Position numbers and translations under genes: made by a program. From Closterium sp. NIES-65 (taxonomy: Eukaryota; Streptophyta; Zygnematophyceae; Desmidiales; Closteriaceae): a DNA stretch of 64,000 bases. Positions 33,201 through 42,225 of this stretch are shown in pieces (position 1 is the first letter of the stretch; each line of letters opens with the position of its first letter). Location: positions 28,340 through 92,339 of the forward strand of contig CANXME010000540.1 of assembly GCA_948144175.1 (NCBI GenBank), in the 5' to 3' direction. The notes under the pieces are model-generated. The model worked only from the letters and a program-made list of their open reading frames with translations, did no database searches and was not told where the DNA came from.

Positions 33201-36200
33201 TGGAGGAACAACGATGACAGAAAAGACTGAACAACAGAAGCACGCAAGCACAGACAACGGCTTGGTGAGCAGGCCTTGCGAACCAGTCGGCAACAACAAG
33301 AGGCTGGGCAGCAGGCGTACCTTGACGAGCGCGGAGGTGGGGCACCAGGCCTCGGCCACGAGGCACTTGCGCGTGACGTCAATGGACAGCTGGTTGAGCA
33401 CGTGGTACACTGCCTTCTCGTTGCGCACCTGGTGGTGGGGGGGTGGGAATGGGGGAAGCGGAGTGGGGAGTGGGGAGGGGAGGGGAGGGGCGGGGGTCGG
33501 AAAGGCGAAAGGGAATGGAGCTGGTTGAGCGGATGGTACACTGCCTTCTCATTGCGCACCTGGTGGTGGAGCATGGGAGAAGAGGGATTGGGAAGGGACG
33601 GGCGAGGGGAGAGCCGGGGAGGGCAGAACTGTTAGCGGGTAAGGGAGCACCAACTTTCGGTGACGGGGAATGCAAGTGGGGTTGAGGTTGAAGGTGGGGA
33701 ACCGAGGGGAAACGAGAGGAAATGAGGGGGTGGAAGCAAGTTGACAGCATGATACGTCCCCTTCTCGTTGTGCACGTGATAACAAACACGCAGGAGCGGG
33801 AAGACGGGCGAAGGGGTAAAGACGCGTGGATGGGTGAAGATCCACGAAAAGGAAAGACCGGAGATTTTCGAAAAATGCGCTAACTAAGACAGACGGGAGA
33901 AGGGGTGAACGGGGCCCAGAAACCCGAAGAGACCCAGAAAGAACCCGAGAGACCCAGAGATGAGCGGAAAGGTGCAGAGAGCTGCAAAGGGGTTCAGAAT
34001 GGCGCATGCACGGACCAGCGAGGTCCAGCGGTCGACGTAGACGCTGATGCTGTTGAGCACGTTGTCGCGGTGGCGGTTGCCCGCGTCTATCGCCGTCTGC
34101 AGCTCCCCCAGCCGCCCGCGCACCTGCAGGAGGCGGAGAGGGGGAGAGCGAACGAACGAGGGAAGAGAACGATTTAGGAGAGAAAGGGGTTGACGCGAAG
34201 GTGCACGCGAGGGGGCGCGAAGGACGCCTCACAGGAACACGGAACGTGAAGTGGTGCAAGGAACGAAAAGCGAAGGAGAGTGGCGAAGTGTGGGAACGAG
34301 AGAAAAGGGTGGGGGAAAATAAAGCGAGAGAGTGCAGATTGAGGATAAGGGGGCGCGGGTGGGGAAAGGTGGAAGCGGAGGAAGACGGAAAAAAAAGGGG
34401 GCTGAGGGAAGGGGGGAAAGTGGAATGGACGAGGGCACATCGCAGAGAGCATCTTCTGCACTATGCCTTCCCTAAGAGGGTGAATCACAACCCCTGAGTC
34501 GAGACCAAGGTCCCCTGAGTGCAGTGGCGTGGCACGAGCGCACGCACCTCAGCGAGCATCTGGCGCTGGCGCGCGGGCTCCTCGGGGAAGGGGTAGCGGT
34601 TGGCGCCGAAGGCCTCGCAGATCCGCATGATCTTGGTGCGCGCGCGGTCGCCCGAGAAGAACACCACGAACACCACCTTCTCCACCTGCGCGCATGGGGG
34701 GAACACGATTAGGGTTCGGCGGGAAGGAGAGGGGGGGGGGGGGGGGGGGAGGAGGGGAGAGGCGGAGAACGTAGATCATGTGAGGGGGTTGGAATGAGTA
34801 AAAAGGAGTCGCGATCTTGGTGCGCGCGCGATCGCCCGAGACGAAAAGAACACCACCTTCTCCACCAGCGCGCGGGGGAAACAAGGTTGGGAAGAGGGAG
34901 GGCACCAGAAGAGATTGCATGACGAAGAGCCGCTTGGGAGGTTTGAAAGACAAATCCACCTGCTCGCCAGGGGCGGGGTCCAGCACGGGCTCGATCACGA
35001 CTCTTGCTTCAGAAACATGTTGCCGCGCGTGGCGCGGAAAGATTGTCCACATTCAATGGATCCGCAACCGTGCACCCGCAGCTGTGCACCAGCGACCTTC
35101 CCACCCAGGCCCGCCAGCTCACCTGCTCGCCGGTGGCGGGGTCGAGCACGGGCTCGTCCACGACCTCCTGCTTGAGAAACATGTTGCCGCGCGTGGCGCG
35201 GAACAGCAGCCGCTCGAACGTCACGACCTTGCTTAGCGGCACCAGCCCCGTCACGAAGCCCAGCCGCTTGCTCGAGTCCGACGCCATCTCCTGGTGACAG
35301 CAAGGGGGAGGAGAGAAGAAAGGGGGGAGAGAGATGGGGAGAGCGGGAGAAGGGGAGAGAGGGAGAGAGGGGGAGGGAGGAGGTGGAGAGGCGCAGAATG
35401 AGTATTGGCCGAAGAGGAGGCGTTTGTTCGAATCCGAAGCCATCTCCTTGGAAACAGGGGCGGAGGAGGGGGAAATGGCGAGAAGCGCGCAGGCAGGGTG
35501 TTCATCTGAGCGTAAAGCGAGACAATAAAAAGAAGGCGAAGCGAGGAGAGGAAAAAGTGCATCCTACGCTAAGCGCACCTGCTCGAGCAGGAGAGGGCTG
35601 TCCATGGATGCGCTCTCGCGGATGGACGACACGCGCACGATCTCCCGCTGATAGTCCGCCGCGCCCATCTGGGCGCTCGCGAAAAACGACCCCGCCTGGC
35701 GTCGCAAGCAAAGAATCAGAAACAGAGAGGGATAGCCAAAAAAAAAAACGTTAACTACCACAGGAATATTTGGAGATGAAGTGACGGGGAAACAGCGACA
35801 AGACCTAGGGCGTGGATCTAGGCGTTGGATGAGAGTAAGTTATTACAGAACGACCATCAACGGATGAGAGCAGGAGCAGTGAGTGGGGATACCAAGGGAC
35901 GAGAGGACTGAAGTTCAGCCGAGGAAGGAAAAAGTCCGGGATGCATGAAGGACGGGAATGGATCAGCCCACATTGTCCACAGCGGTACACCATACAATGG
36001 ATCAACACTGTCGCGCATTATCGTGAACGACATCGACCTACGACTATTCCAGGACGACCACGCGACATTCAGAGATCCATGACTTCGAACCGAACGCGCG
36101 ATTTAAGAAGCGCTTCAACAGTGTTAATCCATCCCATCCCATTCCCCTCGACCCCGATCCCCTCCCACCCCACCAGCAACTTGTCAACCTTTATCAAACC

Positions 36201-37169
36201 CCTTATCAACCCCTCATCAGCACCTTATCGATCCCTTTTGTCGTCACCTTATCGGCATAGCTCGCACCTTTTCCAGAACGAGCTTGAGCTCCGTGAGCTC
36301 GTTGCGCGTCTTGAGCAGCTTCTCCGCGTTGCCGTTGATCTCCAGCAGCTCCGCCTCCAGATCGTTCAACTTCAGCTGCACCGCAACACGCGCAAGAAAG
36401 CAAGCAAGCAAGCGAATAGGCAAGCGAGAAGGAAAACACTCGATAAGCAAGAATGCGAGCATCCACGACATTGGCATCGACTCTCAAATACAAAAATCCA
36501 TCAAAGAAATATACAGAGGTCTGTCGTAATGTTGGATAAATAAACTGCTCCGACAATATGGAAGGTCGGTTCGTCTCCGTCTACATTTTCCGTCTAAGAC
36601 GACGGACCTCGAGATCATCCAGGTCGAGATCCTTGTCGAGCGTCCGAGGTTGGGTAGGGAGAATTCCGGCCTTCAGCGACTGTTCTTTCAGATACCGCAG
36701 CTTGCGAGACATCTCGCCACATCGCTTGACCTGATGCAGCGATCACAACGAAGACAGAAAAAACAGATCAGCGATGGTAACGCCATTTCCAATATCTAAG
36801 GCATGAAATAATAGACAGGTGAAAGTCGTTTGTGACAAGAGGAGGAAAGAAGAAACGCACTTGGTTCGCATATGTCCGCTGAAACGGGCTCTTGTCCGGG
36901 TTCATCTGCGAGAGACGTGAAGCACGGAGAGAGAAGTGAGGCGGAAATGTCGATATGAGCTATCTCCTACTGAGAACAAAATCGATTACAAAGCGCAACC
37001 CGTAAACGGCGGGGAAAACGCTCAGCTAGGACCCTACGTCTTTAAACTGGACGAGGCCAAGCTCTCCGAGATAAGAAATAGTGTCATGCGCCGCTTCCGC
37101 GGGAATAATGAGCTGCATCAGCTGCATTTCCTCGGACCTAAACAGGTCCATCACGGGCTCGGACCCCAT
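15840..37169 (-). CDS. VHA-a: V-type proton ATPase subunit a (18 exons, 815 aa)
   Basis: Subunit a of the membrane V0 sector forms the proton half-channels of the vacuolar/endomembrane H+-ATPase. Exons by my splice reading: 37038-37169, 36860-36904, 36608-36730, 36268-36375, 35579-35695, 35123-35290, 34548-34685, 34016-34123, 33321-33428, 32518-32666, 31952-32105, 20394-20560, 19696-19902, 18854-19037, 17777-17860, 16873-17063, 16438-16497, 15840-16044. They total 2448 bases with all phases matching, which is the usual family length. The start [13 protein letters not shown] is conserved. Family blocks include [36 protein letters not shown] and [22 protein letters not shown] carries the essential transport Arg (residue 723 here), and [12 protein letters not shown] is near the C-terminus. 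Acceptors are AG. Donors are GT except intron 11, which appears to use GC. Intron 11 is 11.4 kb and holds Copia-C and the hAT. Confidence 0.93.
17085..17210. repeat. (GGGGGA)n-type purine tract in VHA-a intron 15
   Basis: About 125 bp of [21 protein letters not shown] sequence directly upstream of exon 16 (gene direction), giving a long pyrimidine tract on the coding strand before the acceptor. Similar shorter G/A-rich runs occur in most VHA-a introns. Confidence 0.85.
17866..18200. repeat. (CA)n/(CACG)n microsatellite in VHA-a intron 14
   Basis: About 335 bp of almost uninterrupted CA dinucleotides with CG-containing variants, starting a few bases from the acceptor of exon 15. The Thr-His, Cys-Val and similar frames in it are not genes. 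Confidence 0.95.
18485..18710. repeat. Local duplication with a 20-bp triplet repeat and fragments of exon 14
   Basis: Two copies of a block of about 75 bp (CTCCACCAGACACT.. through ACAGGTCCGCCTGGGAG) flank three tandem GAGACGTCTCAAAACTTTG units at 18564-18620. The shared 17-base ACAGGTCCGCCTGGGAG also occurs inside the true exon 14 (about 18937-18953), so pieces of coding sequence are present in this intron. Confidence 0.75.
19155..19410 (-). repeat. Two truncated copies of VHA-a exon 14 with their acceptors
   Basis: Upstream (in gene direction) of exon 14 (18854-19037), its first 60-70 bases recur at 19155-19224 and 19340-19410. Each copy keeps a CAG acceptor and codes for YEF(I/N)[11 protein letters not shown](Y/F)LSML, then diverges. 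Neither copy has the rest of the exon or a donor, so they look like pseudo-exons that could compete as splice acceptors. Confidence 0.85.
20638..21034 (-). repeat. Three truncated copies of VHA-a exon 12
   Basis: The start of exon 12 (true copy 20394-20560) recurs at about 20938-21034 and 20727-20850, both with an acceptor, [14 protein letters not shown] and up to 40 codons. A shorter piece lies at about 20640-20680 ([10 protein letters not shown]). None has the exon's 3' end or a donor. A further diverged copy lies at 31755-31822, beyond Copia-C. Confidence 0.85.
21073..21559 (-). repeat. 3' LTR of Copia-C
   Basis: 487 bp, nearly identical to 31261-31747. It contains the 18-bp palindrome AGCCACATATATGTGGCT (about 21189-21206) and, near its right end, a tRNA-like B-box on the minus strand (GGGTTCAATTCTC). 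Confidence 0.93.
21613..21838. repeat. Left subterminal GGGTC repeat array of the hAT
   Basis: About 20 GACCCG or CGGGTC hexamers in both orientations lie within 225 bp. A matching array lies at 26298-26470 at the other end. These are candidate transposase-binding sites; that function is inferred from the family. Confidence 0.85.
22257..26022 (+). CDS. hAT transposase with BED zinc finger (4 exons, catalytic Asp substituted)
   Basis: Exon 1 (22257-23336) encodes a Gly-rich N-terminus and a BED finger ([19 protein letters not shown]). Exon 2 starts at 23488 after a GTGAGT...TTACAG intron and runs to about 23976. It holds the first catalytic block, [20 protein letters not shown], where the family has Asp-x-Trp-Thr. 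Here the codon is GGC (Gly), so the first Asp is missing. TCDNAENN gives the second Asp. Exon 3 (about 24058-24398) has [12 protein letters not shown] and [13 protein letters not shown]. Exon 4 (25076-26022) ends with the dimerisation block [16 protein letters not shown], including the catalytic Glu. The exon 2/3 borders are uncertain. Apart from the Asp change it looks intact, but it is probably inactive. The start is the first in-frame ATG. Confidence 0.85.
24470..25040. repeat. Minisatellite in the third intron of the hAT transposase gene
   Basis: About 28 tandem units of 19 bp (CATCCCATGCATGTGCCAC) mixed with 23-bp variants that have one more CATG. The array lies wholly between the donor after 24398 and the acceptor before 25076. 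The His-Ala-Cys and Trp-Asp-Gly frames on both strands are by-products. Spacer-like regularity is absent, so it is not a CRISPR array. Confidence 0.95.
26298..26470. repeat. Right subterminal GGGTC repeat array of the hAT
   Basis: GACCCGACCCG motifs in both orientations just inside the right terminal inverted repeat, mirroring 21613-21838. Confidence 0.85.
26588..27073 (-). repeat. Tandem 243-bp duplication within Copia-C RNase H
   Basis: Two adjacent copies of 243 bp (81 codons, so frame-preserving) differ at a few positions. One difference, GTCAAAGTGC against GTCCAAGTGC on the plus strand, creates the TGA at 27002 in the right-hand copy. Each copy codes for [35 protein letters not shown]. 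Confidence 0.9.
30130..30170. repeat. (GAG)n trinucleotide run in Copia-C Pol
   Basis: About 13 GAG/GGA triplets, read as a poly-leucine tract (CTC codons) on the coding strand just before the protease. Confidence 0.85.
31261..31747 (-). repeat. 5' LTR of Copia-C
   Basis: 487 bp copy of 21073-21559, with the primer-binding site at its left border and the target duplication GGGGG at its right. Confidence 0.93.
31755..31822 (-). repeat. Diverged fifth copy of VHA-a exon 12, on the other side of Copia-C
   Basis: The minus strand has an acceptor (ATGCAG) and codes for a version of [11 protein letters not shown] ([11 protein letters not shown]) with about ten bases lost after the acceptor. Copia-C therefore inserted inside an already duplicated exon-12 array. 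Confidence 0.65.
31863..31960 (-). repeat. Tandem copies of the exon 11 splice donor
   Basis: The end of exon 11 with its GC donor (minus strand GGCTCCCAGGCACGTTGGG) is at 31942-31960. Nearly the same sequence recurs at about 31925-31934 and 31894-31903, and a degenerate copy at 31863-31872, spaced 26-31 bp. Each could act as an alternative donor. Confidence 0.7.
32352..32432 (-). repeat. Partial copy of VHA-a exon 10 (3' half with donor)
   Basis: Codes for [19 protein letters not shown] and keeps the donor GG^GTGAGC. It lies in intron 10, just downstream of the true exon 10 (32518-32666). The first half and the acceptor are missing. Confidence 0.8.
33518..33778 (-). repeat. Two partial copies of VHA-a exon 9 (5' part with acceptor)
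   Basis: Exon 9 (33321-33428) begins [14 protein letters not shown]. Its start recurs with acceptor at 33518-33566 ([14 protein letters not shown]) and, more diverged, at 33737-33778 ([14 protein letters not shown]). Both lack the rest of the exon. Confidence 0.8.
34809..34874 (-). repeat. Partial copy of VHA-a exon 7
   Basis: The first 55-60 bases of exon 7 (34548-34685; [19 protein letters not shown]) recur with a small indel. The acceptor is altered from CAGGTG to CTGGTG, so this copy should not splice. Confidence 0.75.
34960..35449 (-). repeat. Partial copies of VHA-a exon 6 on both sides of it
   Basis: The 3' half of exon 6 with donor is repeated at about 34960-35041 (RATRQHVSEA.. in a shifted frame, then [11 protein letters not shown]). 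Its first dozen codons with acceptor are repeated at 35408-35449 ([13 protein letters not shown]). The true exon is 35123-35290. Confidence 0.8.
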
Positions 37170-37941
37170 GGCTGCCTCTTAAGGAGACAACTCCGTTTAA
37201 GAAACCCTAATGGCTTTGATCTGGACTAAGCTGTGGGAGGCCCCACAGCGCGAATATTCGTAGCCTGGAATTACAGTACTTGCGCGTAGAATCAAAAGCC
37301 TGACCAGCAGAACTCTATCCAGTCAACCTCAAACCAAGGCCAGGGGCAAGCGTCGGAACCAGGAAACCATGAGAAACCAGGGGAACCCTGGACTGGACAC
37401 CAGGAACCAAGGAAGCAAGCAAAGCAAGCGGGGAAGGTCAGGGGATGGAGGCCTCCTGCCTCCATTATTATTCGCTGAAACATGTCGAACCTGATAAGTG
37501 TTACCAGCAGCAACGAGCATCTCTTGTTGCGAAGCTGCTTTCTGGCTCGGAAAAATAAAAGCGTTTCTGCATCATTCGTTTGCAGCACTTTCAAGACTGA
37601 GGACGCACGTCAATGCTCTTATCGTATGCTTAGCACTGTCAAACGTAGGCACGAACACTGAATGTGACAACTCTACTTTGGAACAAAAACAATAACAGCT
37701 CTGAGACATAAATCTGGGATGGTATGGTACTCGTCTTGGAAGGCCCACAAATTATTTTTATTCACTACTGGGATAGGGGTGGATACCATCCAAAAGAAAC
37801 AAAAGAGGAAGACAAAACATTTTACGTGGCCCTTGGGCAAAGGACCTAACTCAAACTGTACTTTCTAAGAACTAGCTAGCAGCATAATTATCCCCGTCTA
37901 ATCGCAACCTTCGTCCCTCATTCGCCGACGTGGCTGTGTCC
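37170..37941. other. Intergenic: VHA-a 5' region and 3' region of the upstream gene
   Basis: 772 bp between the VHA-a start codon and the stop of the next minus-strand gene. It must hold the VHA-a promoter and 5' leader and the 3' end of the upstream gene. I see no clear TATA box, further exon or repeat. Several AATAAA-like AT-rich stretches exist, but none is decisive. Confidence 0.5.
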
Positions 37942-39836
37942 TCACAAAGTTGTCTCGACATCATTGAACCAAGAAAGGGCAATGGCGACGATTGGATCCA
38001 AGGCCCCCTTATCCAGCAAACGGAAGACCGATACCCGGTGACCCCCCACTTTAGTGAAAGCAGCTACTTTAGCCCCAGGATAGCCACCAGGCTCCCTGTG
38101 CGACAGCACCAGAGCTCGATTTTCCCATGTCTTCACCAATTCGACCATGGATGGACCAAAGTCAAAATTAGACCCATCTTGCTGCATGGGAGAAATTAAA
38201 ACCACACACACAAAGACGAATGTGTCAAAAGGCCAGACACAAGGCGAGAGCATACATCTTGCATCCTTTACATGCAACGTTCCAGGAAAACCATGGCTGC
38301 CTGAAGGTGTACACTGTGAGTGTTTTGATGGCAAGCCTACCTGGACTGGGGGTGGGGAGATCGCGAGGTAGTTGCTGGAGATGTTGATTCCTACTGGCAG
38401 CCCATTGCTGTACACTCGAGCCTCGGTCTCCGGCCCACACCTGAAACTCAATCCTGGCCTTTGGTTCCACTCGCCGTCACTCGCCTCTGTCACCACCATC
38501 ATAAGAACCTCTCCCGTCAAACCGTGCTGCATTCCCAGACAACAAGAGCATTAGAACGACAAGAGCACAGTGAGGCAACAATGAACAGTAAGCTGCTTTT
38601 GAGGTGGGGCCGCCAAGAAGCAAGCTAATAACACAGTTGATCTCTTGTTGCGATCAGAGGAGGATCACCAGAGACCATCATTCCATCAGCCGCCTTGGGA
38701 ATCGGTCATAGAAGAGCACGGAAAAAAAGGACAAGACTACACATCCACACCCACAGGAAACACGCACCCTGATGTTCGCCGCATTTTGACCTCGGAGATA
38801 CTCCAGGCGCAATAGGGGGCGAATCTGCAGCCATAGCGAACTCACTTTTAACAATAGGAAATGGAACAGGGCTTGTAGAACCGAGCACAGGATTGCTTTT
38901 GATGGTGTGAAGCAACAATGAGAATGAAAGTCAGCTCTGACATCCGTCCATGTGGCACCAACCACTTATCACCTTCACACTCCCCAAACCCAACCCAGCA
39001 GCCATTTAATCATCCCTCTCGCCTTCCCCCGACCTGCTTTCTTCTTGATTTTTCTTTACCAAGGCTCTGAAGTCTCTGTACGACGCTTCCTCACCTGTCC
39101 GATGGCTCTTAAATCTCGCTCTTCGTGTGTCTTACGCCGCGGGGTCGTCCCTCTCGCCCTTCCGGCCCTAATGTTTTTCCGTTTGCCTATTCCTCAACCA
39201 CTTGACGCCTCTGAAGTCTTCCTGTACGTGGCTCTCACCAAATAAGCGTGAAGTTCCTTGTCTCACACGATTACCGGCTTTGAAGTTTTTCCCCTCACCT
39301 GTTTAACAGCTCTGAAGTCTTCGGCTGACAGGTCTCCCGAGTACACAAGGCGGTCGTGGCTCATGGCGCCGCGCGCTGGGAAGAGAGTGACCGAGTTGTG
39401 CGCATTGCTGAGGGCGTAAAACAGGAAAAACGGGGAGCAGCGAGACGAGGGGTTATAAATTTTAGTGTCAGTCACAATAATTGAAATCTGACCAGTAGGA
39501 CTGTGCAGGAAAGGAGTGGTTGAAAGAACTAGAAACGGTTGGGCAGCTTACCCGAGGTTCTCTCTCAATACCGACAACACCACTGGCTCTGCTCGATGCT
39601 TCTTCGCCTGAACCGAGAATGTCACACGGAAAAGGGCGAGATAACGGTAAGAGCGAACGAGTGGATGCTGATAAAGTTACGACACTCAACAAATGCGATT
39701 TTCTGCTGAAATTGAATGTTTACTGAAATTCGTTTGCCAAAAGGTAGCGCAAAACAGCAAGCGATTATTAAAATTGTTTCCCACTTACATGTTCGATAGT
39801 CTCTAAAGGACTGATCTTCGACAACAGTAGCCCCAT
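37942..39836 (-). CDS. Unrecognised six-exon gene, 231 aa, possible N-myristoylation site
   Basis: I do not recognise the family. Six exons join in frame with consensus borders: 39789-39836, 39552-39607, 39299-39407, 38768-38824, 38341-38526 and 37942-38181, 696 bases in all. Donors include CAT^GTAAGT and CAG^GTGAGG, and acceptors are CAG or AAG-like. The protein starts MGLLLSKISP, which has Gly2, Ser6 and Lys7 as in N-myristoylation sites. Later blocks include LFPARGAMSHDRLVYSGD, EYLRGQNAANIRHGLTGEVL and RVYSNGLPVGINISSNYLAI, and the C-terminus is IVAIALSWFNDVETTL. I see no transmembrane segment. The layout vaguely recalls tubby-like C-terminal/LURP folds, but that is a guess. It lies in tandem, 772 bp upstream of VHA-a. 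Confidence 0.75.
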
Positions 39837-40525
39837 CTTTCAGCCAGCCCACGGTTTCGATGCTTCTCAGAGAATAGCGTGCTTTGACTCCAATAGACAC
39901 GGATGTCTATCTCTGAAATCAACTGGCGGTGAAAGTCCAGCAGAGATGTTTGATACTGCTACCAAATAGACGTTTAGCTGCGAATTACTTTAGGAAGCCA
40001 GCTAACTACTCCCTTAAAACGACGTTCAAGTGTAGGCTAAAGACGTCACGCTCGTTACGCTTCAACCGAGCTTTAACCGGCTTCCTGCGCTACCTCTCCA
40101 ATTGACTGCTCGAATAAGAACAAATAACAAGTCACGACTATAGCAGCTCTGGCTCCGTGGGAGCCCACCAACTCCTGCTCCTATGAGTCTGCAAGGGTCT
40201 GAAGACGAACAGTCAGTGAAAACTAACCAGGGAAAAAATAGTTATTCAAATTGTGGAAAGACTCGCAAACTCCTTTGTGGTAAACCTGCGCACTCGTTTC
40301 TGCTGAATCCTGGATGTGGCTCACATGATTCCGCCTTGCTTCATGGAGTCCCTCCTGTCAACCATCCTGTGCAACCCAGCCAAGGTGGTGGTGTGAGGGG
40401 AGGAAACACCGGCGGTTCGGGTCAGGTCAGGTACTTCTGCTAGCCGTTGGTCCAACCGAATTGCGCGGGACCCTGACATTTCGTCAAAGCCGCCGCCCTC
40501 ACGGCCCGAACCGCCGGTTTGCTGA
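39837..40525. other. Upstream region of the unknown gene, with a short inverted repeat
   Basis: No further exon is convincing. Near the right end CACCGGCGGTTCGGG (about 40409) and CCCGAACCGCCGG (about 40505) form an inverted repeat about 85 bp apart. They could be a small hairpin or ends of a tiny MITE. The target site CAAGG of Gypsy-A follows at 40526-40530. Confidence 0.4.
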
Positions 40526-40530
40526 CAAGG

Positions 40531-40857
40531 TGTTACGGGTGCAATGAATCGAAGTAGCGAGAATTGCACTAAGGTGTCAAACGAGTACAAAATGTGAGCA
40601 AAGGCATGAGCGAACATTTATACGCGAAACATGCAAACGGTAACGCGGTGCGTGCGAGCTAGCTAGTGCTGCGCTGGAGCGAGGCTTGGGCTAGTCCCGA
40701 AGCGTAGGCCGACACGGCCATTCCAGCAGTGCGAGGTTTGGTGAAAACAGTGTGCGCGAAGTCGGCGAAGCCCCGTTAGCAGTAACGGGCGAACAACGGC
40801 TGTTGCTTTACGCGATGTAGTCAGGCTCCGTAAGGAGTGCCGAGAAAATTCCTTACA
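40531..40857 (-). repeat. 3' LTR of Gypsy-A
   Basis: 327 bp; differs from the reassembled other LTR at about six positions by eye. Bounded outside by CAAGG and inside by the poly-C (polypurine) run. Confidence 0.93.
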
Positions 40858-40964
40858 CTACCCCCCCCCCCCCCCCCCCCCCCCCTCAAGAAGCCCCCTC
40901 CGCTATGCGAGTGCGTGCATATCGCGGAATCCCCTGTTAGAATAAGAGGCTAAGTTGAAAGGAA

Positions 40965-40990
40965 GGGCCTAGGCTTAGTAGCCTAGGCCC
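40965..40990. repeat. Perfect 11-bp stem hairpin in the TRIM LTR
   Basis: GGGCCTAGGCT and its complement AGCCTAGGCCC are separated by TAGT. The same hairpin is at 42004-42029 in the other LTR. It would form in LTR RNA; a role in termination, polyadenylation or dimerisation is possible but untested. Confidence 0.8.
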
Positions 40991-41669
40991 GTACTTAGGT
41001 GTCGAGCGGGTTTTGCCCTAGGGGAGAGTATCGAGTGAGTTGAGAAAAGTTGAGAGAATGTGTGCTTCACTATAGGGCTCGAAGTACATATAGCAAAGGA
41101 AACACATAAGGTGCACCACCACACAAAGTTTAAATAACTACACTAACTACAGCTACAGGCAGTTACAAATATAAGTTGACACTCCCCCATAACTGCCTGC
41201 AGCATGAGTATGTGCAGAATGCAACCTGCAGGTGTACACATGCAAAATAAAAGGCAAGCAACAGCAGGTAATGCAGGCGGGCTGACACTAAGTGGTCACC
41301 CCCTCCATCTCCTCACCCTCCTCCTTCCCCTCCCCCACACTGCTGCAGGAGCAGCAGAGAAAGGGGGAAGAGAGGAGAGGTGGAGGGATGGCTGCATGTT
41401 GCCTCACACCCGCCACCCCGGTACCACTCCCCCTGCTCCCCCACATCCTCACACCCTCCCCCCCCAGCGGCAGCTGCAGCGGTGGGACTGAAAGAAGGAG
41501 GAGGGGAAGGGAGAGAGGTGACGCCACACTCCAACACCCTCCACCCCCATACCCTCCTCCCCACGGATGCAGGGAGACAAAGGAGGAGGGGGGTGGGAAG
41601 GAAGAAAGCCGCAGAGCGGCGAAAAGGTGTCGGTGCAGATGGGTCAGGGGCGGCTCCAGGGAGTGCAGG

Positions 41670-41870
41670 GGCGGAAAGGCCCGTCGCGGGCCAGTGCCAC
41701 GGGGCGCACGACGGGTAGGAGAAGAAAACGGGCCCGATCGTGCGCCTAGGGGCGCACGACGAGCAGGGCACCATCGTGTGCCACGGGGCGCACGATGGGC
41801 AGATGAAGGGCACCGTCGCGTGCCACGGGGCGCGCGACGGGCAGAGAAGGAGCCACACACCCGTGGGCGG
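41670..41870. repeat. GC-rich tandem repeats in the TRIM leader
   Basis: Three to four units built around GTGCCACGGGGCGCACGA and GGGCGCACGACGGG, about 50-60 bp apart, lie in the part next to the primer-binding site. Confidence 0.75.
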
Positions 41871-42225
41871 GACTAATTAAAAATCGTCACGCGCCCTAGG
41901 CGCGCGACCGAAAACTCATCGCGGAAGCGTAAGGCGGGCACACAGGCCAGGTCGTAAAAATGCTCCGATAACATGTTAGAATAAGAGGCTAAGTTGAAAG
42001 GAAGGGCCTAGGCTTAGTAGCCTAGGCCCGTACTTAGGTGTCGAGCGGGTTTTGCCCTAGGGGAGAGTATCGAGTGAGTTGAGAAAAGTTGAGAGAATGT
42101 GTGCTTCACTATAGGGCTCGAAGTACATATAGCAAAGGAAACACATAAGGTGCACCACCACACAAAGTTTAAATAACTACACTAACTACAGCTACAGGCA
42201 GTTACAAATATAAGTTGACATCCCC

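Larger units (their letters stand above)
40935..42220 (-). mobile_element. TRIM-like non-autonomous LTR element, 1286 bp
   Basis: LTRs of 247 bp (40935-41181 and 41974-42220), apparently identical, start TGTTAGAATAAG and end AAGTTGACA. Target duplication TCCCC is at 40930-40934 and 42221-42225. A polypurine tract (minus strand TATGGGGGAG) adjoins the left LTR, and a tRNA-iMet-like primer site (TGTTATCGGAGCA, 41961-41973) adjoins the right. The 792-bp interior codes for nothing recognisable and has GC-rich repeats near the primer site. It sits at the 3' end of the Gypsy-A coding region. Identical LTRs mean it is among the youngest insertions here. Confidence 0.93.

Noticed and set aside
32376..33635. 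Several plus-strand Gly/Arg-rich frames
   Set aside because: They run antisense through VHA-a exons 9-10 and G-rich introns and carry no family motif.
40861..40885. Poly-C run as an assembly gap or telomeric tract
   Set aside because: It sits exactly where the polypurine tract of Gypsy-A should be, next to the LTR, so the position explains it.
41288..41876. Overlapping 180-190 codon frames inside the TRIM
   Set aside because: They lie on both strands in the GC-rich non-coding interior of an element whose size leaves no room for Gag or Pol, and no motif is present.
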